Shown here in pieces: positions 7,023 to 12,807 of a stretch of 29,716 nt of DNA. The DNA comes from a virus, in the IMG/VR virus record IMGVR_UViG_3300031774_000095, positions 1-29,716 of that record; one strand, written 5' to 3'. The position numbers were made by a program, and so were the translations under genes. Position 1 is the first letter of the stretch; the number at the start of each line of letters is the position of its first letter. A model generated the notes under the pieces. The model saw only the letters and a program-made list of their open reading frames with translations, was not told where the DNA came from and ran no database searches.

Positions 7023-7312
7023 GCCTCACCTCCCGTCGCCTTGTTGATTGCATCGCGCAAAGCCAGAAGAGCCTTTGCCCGTGGGCTCATCGGTCTCCGC
7101 GGGTTGATGGCAAACGGATCTGCCGACAAGAGCTGCTGCGCAGCCTTGAGCAAGTCCGGCGCGGCAGCGATCAGCGTCGCGTGACTTTCCCGAAGGTTGG
7201 TCGCGATGTAGTGCGGTCCGTCAATGCCGTGATGGCTGCCGTTGACTTCCCACGTCTCTGCGGTGCTGCGTCGGCAGGACCACGGGCCCGGGTTGATGAA
7301 TTTTCTGGTCAT
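7019..7312 (-). CDS. hypothetical early protein with AAPDLL motif
   Basis: 97 residues from the ATG at 7312, chosen over a GTG at 7327 because the ribosome-binding site GGGAGG lies between them. The N-terminal part (PWSCRRSTAETWEV) is followed by a strand-rich stretch and then TLIAAAPDLLKAAQQLL and a C-terminal helix ALLALRDAINKATG. The pattern is common in small phage accessory proteins of unknown role and resembles the gene at 6063-6512. The ATG overlaps the upstream stop by one base (TAATG). Confidence 0.65.
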   Translation of the reverse strand: MTRKFINPGPWSCRRSTAETWEVNGSHHGIDGPHYIATNLRESHATLIAAAPDLLKAAQQLLSADPFAINPRRPMSPRAKALLALRDAINKATGGEA

Positions 7313-7428
7313 TAGTTTGCCTCCCACGAGGACACCTGGCGTGCAATCTCCAGTGCGTCCTCTTCCGTCAAGTGGAGTTCAGTGGTTTCGAAGTCGTCGC
7401 CGTTGAACTCGAGTTCACGCGGGTCCAT
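7312..7428 (-). CDS. 38-residue early mini-protein
   Basis: Read from the minus strand: ATG at 7428, TAA at 7314-7312. Sequence starts MDPRELEFNGDDFETTELHL and ends ARQVSSWEAN. It is strongly acidic. Both junctions are TAATG one-base overlaps with neighbouring genes, and a GAAGGGGAAG-like purine run precedes the ATG. Position and overlap style argue that it is translated although it is very short. Function unknown. Confidence 0.6.
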   Translation of the reverse strand: MDPRELEFNGDDFETTELHLTEEDALEIARQVSSWEAN

Positions 7429-8324
7429 TACTTCCCCTCCTTCTGGAAGGGAGGAATCCCGCGGATATGGTCTGCGGCTTTCTGGGCTTGCTGCGCAGCG
7501 TCAATGACGATCCGGGGATCGTCGCGCAGGGCTTTCTTCCAGCTCTGGATGTACGCGGCAGCGTTCTCTACCGTGTCCTTCCGCTGAAGGCCGGAGATGC
7601 CACAGAGGAAGGAGGCCGTGAACTCGGCCACGAGTTCCTCCCGCGCATACTCGTGACTGCGGAACTTCGCTGCCCGGTTGACGCTCTTCCTCTTCAGCCG
7701 GGACGTGTGCCCAGTCGCGTGACCCAGCTCGTGGAAGACAGTTGCGAAGTAGGCGGAAGCGTCTGTGAACTCATCAGGATGAGGAACCCTGACCGCGTCC
7801 TCCGGCGGGATGTAGCAAGGCTGGTTCCCGCCGTGAGTGAACTTCGGCCCGTCAGGATTGCCGGGCTGAATAAAGTCGTCCACAAGCTTCTGGGCGACTT
7901 CCGTCCCCGACATATCAGTCGGCTCACTGACCGAGTCCGGAGAAGACGTGTCTTCCACTCCTTCGCACTGGCCGACGTTCCAAACCCGGAAGGATCGAAG
8001 AAGGGGATAGGTAGACTTCTTCCCCGTGTTCTCGTCTTCCTTCTTGACCCAGTTCCAATAGATGACGTTCGCGAAGCGATCCAGCTGATCCTCTTGGATC
8101 ACTCCTCCCCGCTCTTCGGTCTGCTTCTTCGTCAGCCAGGTGGGCGACTCGAAGCGTCCTCCCATCATGGAAAGCCAGAAGACGTTGAAGCCGCGATAGG
8201 CGGTGCCGCGAATGTTCCGCGGCATTCCGGCGTGCGGGTTCCACGTTCGCAGCCAGGGGATCTCCCCTTCATCCATCCGGGCGATGACTTCGCGAGTGAC
8301 ACTCTCGTAGATCTTGGCGCTCAT
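7428..8324 (-). CDS. ArdC-like antirestriction protein
   Basis: 298 residues from the ATG at 8324 (GAGGAG ribosome-binding site, TAATG overlap with the upstream stop). The N-terminal domain (about 1-125: IYESVTREVIARMDEGEIPW, then RNIRGTAYRGFNVFWL) is the ssDNA-binding domain of ArdC. The C-terminal zincin-like domain carries HELGH at 198-202 and a downstream EELVAE segment for the third ligand. ArdC proteins of plasmids and phages protect incoming DNA from host restriction. The family link is clear, but the function here is inferred. The middle stretch at 120-150 is probably a linker. Confidence 0.88.
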   Translation of the reverse strand: MSAKIYESVTREVIARMDEGEIPWLRTWNPHAGMPRNIRGTAYRGFNVFWLSMMGGRFESPTWLTKKQTEERGGVIQEDQLDRFANVIYWNWVKKEDENTGKKSTYPLLRSFRVWNVGQCEGVEDTSSPDSVSEPTDMSGTEVAQKLVDDFIQPGNPDGPKFTHGGNQPCYIPPEDAVRVPHPDEFTDASAYFATVFHELGHATGHTSRLKRKSVNRAAKFRSHEYAREELVAEFTASFLCGISGLQRKDTVENAAAYIQSWKKALRDDPRIVIDAAQQAQKAADHIRGIPPFQKEGK

Positions 8325-8758
8325 TAGTTCCACTCCTCGTCGTCTTCGTCGCCGTCGTTCCAGAAGTCGTCGCCTTCTTCGGACTCCACTTCGTCGTCGT
8401 CCCCGATGTTCCAGCCCACTTCTTGCATCACCGGGAGAAGGAGGTCGAAGGGGGCGAGGAACCCTTCACGGGCATAGCCGAACCCCTGCTCGGGAGCCCG
8501 CTCACTCGGCGCAGCATCGTCGGTCCCGTCCTGTCCAACACAGGATGTCCAGCAGGACACATGCCAAGCGTTCGGGTTTCGGGTGAAAGTCTCGTTCGGG
8601 TTCTTGCGGTCGAAGACGTCCCACTCGGTGCTGTCCTCCATGAGGACGACCCCATAACCGGAGTAAACTCCGACGTGGTCATCGATCCGGACGTACTCCG
8701 CTGGACGAAGGTCACGGCCGCAATTCGGGTTCTTGCAGATCCAGGAGAACTGACCCAT
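8324..8758 (-). CDS. hypothetical early protein, MGQFSWI family pattern
   Basis: 144 residues. It starts MGQFSWICKNPNCGRDLRP: a Cys-x5-Cys knuckle after a conserved-looking MGQFSW start that I have seen in small phage and actinobacterial proteins, followed by GVYSGYGVVL. A second Cys pair (VSCWTSC) lies near residue 70. The C-terminal 30 residues are almost only Asp, Glu, Gly, Asn and Trp, a strongly acidic tail that could mimic DNA or block a host protein. TAATG overlaps at both ends. Function unknown. Confidence 0.65.
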   Translation of the reverse strand: MGQFSWICKNPNCGRDLRPAEYVRIDDHVGVYSGYGVVLMEDSTEWDVFDRKNPNETFTRNPNAWHVSCWTSCVGQDGTDDAAPSERAPEQGFGYAREGFLAPFDLLLPVMQEVGWNIGDDDEVESEEGDDFWNDGDEDDEEWN

Positions 8759-9195
8759 TAGATCAGGCCCTCCTTGCGAAGCGCCTCGGCGACCAGTTCA
8801 AGAGCCTTGCGAGGGTTCTTGACACACCTGCCATTGGAGCGGGTTTCGTAGAGGAACTCGAAGCACCGAGTCGCCAGCTCCGATGCAGATTCCTCGGAGG
8901 TGTTCTCGTGCTGACACCAGGCGGCGGCCTGTTGCTCAGCCTTGTAGGTCTGCACGATGTCCCCGACCGCAGCGAACCCGTTCTCCGGGTTGTGGTAGTG
9001 GTTGAGATAACGCTCAACCCGACCAGCCAGATACTCGGCTTCCTTTTCGCTCAGGGCGTTGCTGTCGTAGATCCAGTCGGACTGCTGAGTTCCGGAGCTG
9101 TCAATCCAGTAGCCGAAGATCCCGAACTCCTCAGTCTCTTCCCCGTCGTCGTTGACGAAGGGAGCCGGCATGAGATTGATTCTCGTTGCCTTCAT
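8758..9195 (-). CDS. first gene of the leftward early cassette, hypothetical
   Basis: 145 residues. ATG at 9195 with a near-perfect ribosome-binding site (AGGAGG seven bases upstream). Mixed alpha/beta composition with a FGIFGYWIDSSG segment and a C-terminal helical region (ALELVAEALRKEG). No motif recognised. As promoter-proximal gene behind the operator pair at 9250-9282 it should be the most strongly expressed member of the 13-gene cassette. Confidence 0.65.
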   Translation of the reverse strand: MKATRINLMPAPFVNDDGEETEEFGIFGYWIDSSGTQQSDWIYDSNALSEKEAEYLAGRVERYLNHYHNPENGFAAVGDIVQTYKAEQQAAAWCQHENTSEESASELATRCFEFLYETRSNGRCVKNPRKALELVAEALRKEGLI

Positions 9196-9249
9196 CTTGT
9201 TGCCTCCTGCCGGGCGGGTGGTTTGAAGTGCCCGACAAGGGAATACTGC

Positions 9250-9282
9250 CCTGAAAACAGGATACCGCCACCTGAAAACAGT
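9250..9282. promoter_or_regulatory. operator pair in front of the leftward cassette
   Basis: CCTGAAAACAGG (9250-9261, perfect inverted repeat around AAAA) and CCTGAAAACAGT (9271-9282), centres 21 bp apart, two helical turns. They match the operator consensus found at 13674, 14842, 14865, 19859 and 19881. A possible rightward -35 (TTGACC, 9286-9291) lies just beyond the second site. No strong leftward -10 is evident. Repressor control of the early cassette is inferred. Confidence 0.7.
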
Positions 9283-9500
9283 TTATTGACCAATTATTTT
9301 TGGGTCGCTGTATCGCTTCCTGGGCGCATCTCTGGGGTCTTCGGGTGTGCTAGTACCCGGCAGGAATCAAAGACGCGACACGGGGCGTCCTGTGGCTTCT
9401 GGGGTGGGCTCAGAGGATGGGGAGCTCGAGGAGGAGACCAGGCGGGGGGTCTTCTAAAAGAATCCAGCTCCGGGATGGGGGCGGCGATAGGACTGGGTCG

Positions 9501-9563
9501 GCCCGGGTAAGTACCCGGAAACGCTTAGGAATGGTGCTGGTTCGACTCCAGTCCCGGGCACCA
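9501..9563 (+). other. putative attP core: tRNA 3'-end-like sequence
   Basis: 9536-9552 folds as a T arm (GCTGG, loop TTCGACT, CCAGT), followed by CCCGGGC, A and CCA (9553-9563): a complete tRNA 3' end with encoded CCA. The acceptor sequence fits bacterial tRNA-Leu. GCCCGGG at 9501-9507 could pair with it, but only 28 bases lie between it and the T arm, too few for a D arm plus anticodon arm, so this is not a complete tRNA. Phages integrating into a tRNA gene carry such a 3' segment as attP core beside int, which starts at 9639. Confidence 0.65.
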
Positions 9564-9638
9564 CTAGACCCTCGGAATCGTTGAGGAAATTCGGCTCCCC
9601 TCTTCCCTGGGGGGTTCTTCGGGTGTAGGGTCGCCGCC

Positions 9639-10751
9639 ATGGACCACCCGACTAGACGTATAGGATGGGTCTCCTCTAAAGGTGGGGACCGATACGAGAT
9701 CGACTTCCGAGAGCTTGGGAGGATCTCCTCCCTTGATGGCGTGACCTTCCGCGGGGACGAGGGGAAGATCCTCGCGACGGGAGTTCTTCGCGCGATCGAG
9801 TCCGCAGTCGCACGGGGGGAAGCGCTCGAGTCCGTTGTCGCACGCTATCGGCCCCACTCAAGGAAGAGGGAGATCGTCGCTGCGTTCTCTCGCTTCGTCT
9901 CGCATGTCGAGGACCTGGTTGAAGCTGGCGACCGGAGCGAGAAAACTGCTCGCGAATATCGTCGCCTCCTTCGGACGGAGCTTCCTTGGTGGCAGAAGAG
10001 AACTATCGACGAGATGACCTTTGCTGCGCTCGAGGACTGGGACCGCTCGCTCGTGGTTCGCAAGCTCTCGCCGAAGAGCAGGAAGAACTATCTTGGAGCC
10101 CTTCGCGCAGCCTGCTCATGGCTGGCACGACGAGGCGAGCTGAAGAGCGTCCCGCCGTTCCCTCGAGTGGAAGTCCCTGAACATCGGCCGACCATCCTGC
10201 CGCGCGAGGTTGTGGACTTCTTGCTCCGGCAGATCCCAGAGAAGCAGCGAGGTCCGTACCTCCTTGCGGCTCGCATGGGTCTACGACCTGGGGAAGTTCG
10301 TGCGCTCGATGTCAGCGACGTGAGTCGCAGCGGGAAGATCTGGAGACTGAACGTCTCCAAGGCTGTGCAAGGTCCCCACTCTGGCAGCAAGATCGGACCG
10401 ACGAAGAACCGGCGCGACCGGGTCCTGCCTGTCCACCCTGAAGTCAGAGAGTGGCTCGAGCATCACATCGACTGGACTGGTCGACTACGACGAGCGCCGC
10501 TCTTCACAAACCCAGTCTCGCACAAGCGCTTGAGTCACACGCAATTCTACGAGGTCTGGTATAGGGTCCGGCAAGGAGTCACCGATGCCAGTCTCTACCA
10601 GGGAACCAAACACAGCTTCGCCAGCGATGCACTCGAGTCAGGAATCGACATCAACCGCATCCGAAAGTTCCTCGGCCACAGCGACCCGCGTTCGACAGAG
10701 CGCTACGCCAAGCTCAGCGACAAGAGTCTCGACATCTTCGCCGAGCGGTAG
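9639..10751 (+). CDS. int: tyrosine recombinase / phage integrase
   Basis: 370 residues. An N-terminal arm domain (about 1-75), a core-binding domain (80-165) and a catalytic domain (190-370). Catalytic residues visible: Arg216 (GLRPGE), Lys256, His347 (FLGH) and nucleophile Tyr356 (TERYAKL). The box normally reading HxxRH reads QGTKHSFAS here, so box-II Arg is Lys324 and the preceding His is Gln321. It should integrate and excise the phage at the adjacent att site. The ribosome-binding site is weak. The 3' end overlaps a zinc-ribbon frame by 167 bases. Confidence 0.9.
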   Translation: MDHPTRRIGWVSSKGGDRYEIDFRELGRISSLDGVTFRGDEGKILATGVLRAIESAVARGEALESVVARYRPHSRKREIVAAFSRFVSHVEDLVEAGDRSEKTAREYRRLLRTELPWWQKRTIDEMTFAALEDWDRSLVVRKLSPKSRKNYLGALRAACSWLARRGELKSVPPFPRVEVPEHRPTILPREVVDFLLRQIPEKQRGPYLLAARMGLRPGEVRALDVSDVSRSGKIWRLNVSKAVQGPHSGSKIGPTKNRRDRVLPVHPEVREWLEHHIDWTGRLRRAPLFTNPVSHKRLSHTQFYEVWYRVRQGVTDASLYQGTKHSFASDALESGIDINRIRKFLGHSDPRSTERYAKLSDKSLDIFAER

Positions 10752-10845
10752 CTGCCCTGGCTGCTCTGCGGATCTATACGACCGCGGCTGCAAGAGACGC
10801 TGTGCCCGATGCGGCTACTTCGAAGACTGCTCGAACCTGATTTAG
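10585..10845 (+). CDS. small C-terminal zinc-ribbon protein overlapping int
   Basis: 86 residues in another frame. The first two thirds are Ser/Thr-rich and lie over the int 3' end. The C-terminal 30 residues (CPGCSADLY then RCARCGYFEDCSNL) form a convincing zinc ribbon. The codons for that part lie mostly beyond the int stop. AAGGAG six bases before the ATG at 10585 gives a good start. The next in-frame ATG is at 10627. The ribbon looks real. Whether the overlapped Ser-rich part is functional is uncertain, and an ancestral fusion to int is possible. Confidence 0.55.
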   Translation: MPVSTREPNTASPAMHSSQESTSTASESSSATATRVRQSATPSSATRVSTSSPSGSCPGCSADLYDRGCKRRCARCGYFEDCSNLI

Positions 10846-11105
10846 AAGGCCGACCAGGCTGTCGCATTCTTTTTTGAGACCGAGCAGCGTCGCGTCCCTA
10901 CCCTGACAGCTCGGCCAGCCCGCTCGAGTTCGGGAAGGCGTTTCCAAGCGCCGTCGATTTCTTTGTAGACCGCAATCTCTCTCCCTGTCACTGGACGCTT
11001 TGCCTCGCGCAATGCGCAAAGAACATCGCTTTGCGCCTTGTTGAGCTTTGTCCCACGGATCTCGCGGTAGGCTTCAATTGAAGTCCTCTGGACTTGAGGG
11101 CGCAT
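10842..11105 (-). CDS. winged-helix DNA-binding protein
   Basis: 87 residues. A basic N-terminal tail (RPQVQRTSIEAYREI) is followed by a winged-helix pattern from about residue 22: helix QSDVLCALRE, VTGREIAVY, recognition helix AWKRLPELERAGRAV, wing VRVGTRRCSVS and a final ATAWSAF strand. This is the shape of small phage replication or regulatory wHTH proteins. It is last in the leftward recombination block, convergent with the int block, and overlaps the zinc-ribbon gene by four bases. Confidence 0.65.
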   Translation of the reverse strand: MRPQVQRTSIEAYREIRGTKLNKAQSDVLCALREAKRPVTGREIAVYKEIDGAWKRLPELERAGRAVRVGTRRCSVSKKNATAWSAF

Positions 11106-11106
11106 G

Positions 11107-11355
11107 TCAGACCTCGTCCTTCCACATAGCAGCCCAGTCGTCAGGACCGAGCCCCGTCAACAAGAACTCGCGCTCGCTGTCCGTCAGCTCTGGGAACATC
11201 TCCTGGACCAGAGGGCACTCGTTGCGCTTGGTCAGGAATCGCTCGATCTTTTCGTAGGTCGTGTTGAGGAGAAGAGTCGTGGTCTTTCCCGTGACCGGGT
11301 TTGGTCGCATCAGGCACACGCCCGCCCGTCGGAACCCGTAGTCCTCAGCGCTCAT
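11107..11355 (-). CDS. hypothetical protein, LTxxEREFLxTG pattern
   Basis: 82 residues. The C-terminal part FPELTDSEREFLLTGLGPDDW matches a pattern I associate with small phage proteins of unknown function (LTxxEREFLxTGxxPxxW). An excellent ribosome-binding site (AAAGGAG) precedes the ATG at 11355, and the terminator at 11376-11409 lies just upstream, so the gene is expressed by read-through or from a promoter I do not see. The stop lies one base before the next ATG. Confidence 0.6.
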   Translation of the reverse strand: MSAEDYGFRRAGVCLMRPNPVTGKTTTLLLNTTYEKIERFLTKRNECPLVQEMFPELTDSEREFLLTGLGPDDWAAMWKDEV

Positions 11356-11375
11356 TTCGGAACTCCTTTCGCCTC

Positions 11376-11409
11376 AAAAAAAAGGCCCGTTGTTCGTCAC
11401 CGGAGGGCC
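11376..11409 (-). terminator. Rho-independent terminator after the recombination genes
   Basis: On the minus strand GGCCC (11409-11405) and GGGCC (11388-11384) pair around a 16-base loop, followed at once by eight T (11383-11376). The stem is short but GC-only and the T tract is the best in the window. It lies 35 bases after the stop of the nuclease gene, so it probably ends or attenuates the leftward recombination transcript. Confidence 0.65.
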
Positions 11410-11444
11410 AAGCCGGGTGGAGGCGGCGAACTTCGCCGAGACGC

Positions 11445-12197
11445 TTAGGCCGACAGATCCAGATCCGTCAGCGGAGACCAGCACCATTCTTGGCGGTCAC
11501 ACCATTTGCAGTAGGCGCAGCTCCTCGAGCGTGCAGCCTTCGGCCTGGGAGGCGGGAGATCCCCTTCGGCTGTGACCAGGGCGCTCTGCTTTTCGAGCTT
11601 TGTCGCATAGTCCAGGTCGTAAAGGATTCTCTCCGCGTAGAGTTCCGAATTGTCTTTGCAGTAGACGATGACAATCGCGTCCTCTACGCCCTCCGGCAGA
11701 GTGTGGAGATACGCCTGGACCTGGGCCGCATAGTTCGGCGACCAGGCCGCATAGCCGACCTCCTTCAACAGCTCGAAGCGCTTCACGTTCGAAGACTTGA
11801 TTTCGAGGAGGGACTTGCGGGGGATCACATCCTCGCTCCAGATGATCCCATCGATGTGGCCGATCCAGCGGCCGTCGCCGCCGACGCACTCGAGCTGTTG
11901 ATCCGTGACGAGGAACCCAGCTTCCTCGAGGATGCGGATCACTTCGTCCTCGATTGCGTGACCCAGACCAAAGATCCGAAGAAGGCCTGGCTTCCATGCG
12001 AATCCCTTCCCCTCGTCAATGGGGAGTCCGCGAAACGCTGCCCAGCGCTCACGCCAGCATCGCCCGGCAGATGACATCCGGTCGATGCCCGTCGGCTCCT
12101 CTTGACTTTGCGCCTGCTTCGCCCGCTCATTCTCCATGAGCGTCTGGTCGATCCGGCTCAGGATATGAGGAGCCAAGATCACGAAATTCTCTTGCAT
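11445..12197 (-). CDS. PD-(D/E)XK nuclease with Cys cluster (Cas4/RecB-like)
   Basis: 250 residues from the ATG at 12197 (GGAGGG upstream). The nuclease core is clear: GHIDG (Asp116) and LLEIKSS (Glu132, Lys134), then a helix YAAQVQAYL typical of RecB/Cas4 nucleases. Cys47 near the N-terminus plus a C-terminal cluster CAYCKWCDRQEWC could hold an iron-sulfur cluster as in Cas4 and AddB. It is probably the 5'-3' exonuclease partner of the Sak4-like ATPase and SSB-like protein encoded upstream in the same operon. The last step of a recombination module is inferred from context. Confidence 0.82.
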   Translation of the reverse strand: MQENFVILAPHILSRIDQTLMENERAKQAQSQEEPTGIDRMSSAGRCWRERWAAFRGLPIDEGKGFAWKPGLLRIFGLGHAIEDEVIRILEEAGFLVTDQQLECVGGDGRWIGHIDGIIWSEDVIPRKSLLEIKSSNVKRFELLKEVGYAAWSPNYAAQVQAYLHTLPEGVEDAIVIVYCKDNSELYAERILYDLDYATKLEKQSALVTAEGDLPPPRPKAARSRSCAYCKWCDRQEWCWSPLTDLDLSA

Positions 12198-12212
12198 GGC
12201 GACCCTCCAAAA

Positions 12213-12265
12213 CCGCCGGGAGAGTGGACGCGGGAGGCAACCACGCGCCCACTCCATCCCGGCGG
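12213..12265 (-). promoter_or_regulatory. long intergenic RNA hairpin before the nuclease gene
   Basis: Outer 8-bp stem CCGCCGGG (12213-12220) with CCCGGCGG (12258-12265), then AGTGG with CCACT and CGCG with CGCG inside. On the minus strand the hairpin is followed by TTTT and then the ribosome-binding site of the nuclease gene. It could be an attenuator, an RNA-processing site, or a translational control element that lowers nuclease relative to SSB and Sak4. Confidence 0.6.
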
Positions 12266-12294
12266 CCCTCACCCCTGCGGCGAGGTAGTTAGTC

Positions 12295-12807
12295 CTAGAA
12301 GGGGATGTCGTCGACGAGCCCTTCGGACGTGGGCGAACTCGTCACCACTTCGGGAAGCGCCGCAACGGGAGTCGCGCCGTTCGCCATCGAGTAGTTGCGA
12401 ACCCGGTTCTCGAAGCCGTCCGCGTCCCCGAAGCTCGCGTCCTTTGCCTTGGCCCTGACCAGGTCGACGATGACCATCTTCCCCTCGAGCGCTTCGGTGC
12501 CGTCCGTCCGGAGGAAGTCCCGGCCGAGACCGCAAGCGTCGCTGAGCGATGCGAGATGCTCGAGGGCGATCTCCACCGCCTTCGGGTTCGGGTTCTGAAT
12601 GTTGAAGTTCTGCCAAAGGTGGCGACCGCTGAACTCCCCTCCTGCGTGCGTGAACTGCACCTTGAGATAGACGCCCGTCCCAGCCTTCGTCTTCTTCAGA
12701 TCGCTGCTGACGATCATCATCCGGTACTCCCCGGCCGGGAACGCGGCGAAGTCGCCGCCCGTCATGCTGGTGTCGATCCCGCTCAAGTCGATGTCGAACT
12801 TCGGCAT
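12295..12807 (-). CDS. SSB-like / DUF669-type single-strand-binding protein
   Basis: 170 residues. The N-terminal region (GEYRMMIVSSDLKKTKAGTG then YLKVQFTHAGGEFSGRHLWQ) is the beta-rich OB-type pattern of phage DUF669 proteins, which accompany recombinases. The last seven residues, LVDDIPF, copy the acidic C-terminal tip of bacterial SSB that recruits partner proteins. It should coat ssDNA made by the nuclease for annealing or replication. ATG at 12807 overlaps the upstream stop by one base (TAATG). Confidence 0.78.
   Translation of the reverse strand: MPKFDIDLSGIDTSMTGGDFAAFPAGEYRMMIVSSDLKKTKAGTGVYLKVQFTHAGGEFSGRHLWQNFNIQNPNPKAVEIALEHLASLSDACGLGRDFLRTDGTEALEGKMVIVDLVRAKAKDASFGDADGFENRVRNYSMANGATPVAALPEVVTSSPTSEGLVDDIPF

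Larger units (their letters stand above)
9196..9638. other. gene-free segment: operator pair plus attachment region
   Basis: 443 bases without a supported gene. The left part (9250-9282) holds two operator-like sites, followed by AT-rich DNA (9282-9300). The centre and right part is GC-rich, with several hairpins, a tRNA 3'-end-like sequence (9536-9563) and short direct repeats (CTTCGGGTGT at 9339-9348 and 9617-9626; AGTACCCGG at 9352-9360 and 9510-9518). This is the expected layout of a phage attP next to its integrase. Confidence 0.7.

Noticed and set aside
7313-7327. GTG at 7327 as start of the 7019-7312 gene
   Set aside because: The ribosome-binding site GGGAGG lies between 7327 and 7312 and fits the ATG at 7312, which also forms a TAATG overlap.
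9501-9563. A complete tRNA gene
   Set aside because: Acceptor and T arm fit, but only 28 bases lie between them, so D arm and anticodon arm cannot both be formed. An att core is the better reading.
9410-9640. 76-residue minus-strand frame over the attachment region
   Set aside because: It runs over tRNA-like and repeat DNA, has no ribosome-binding site, and its sequence (GARDWSRTST-type) is what translated tRNA-like DNA usually gives.
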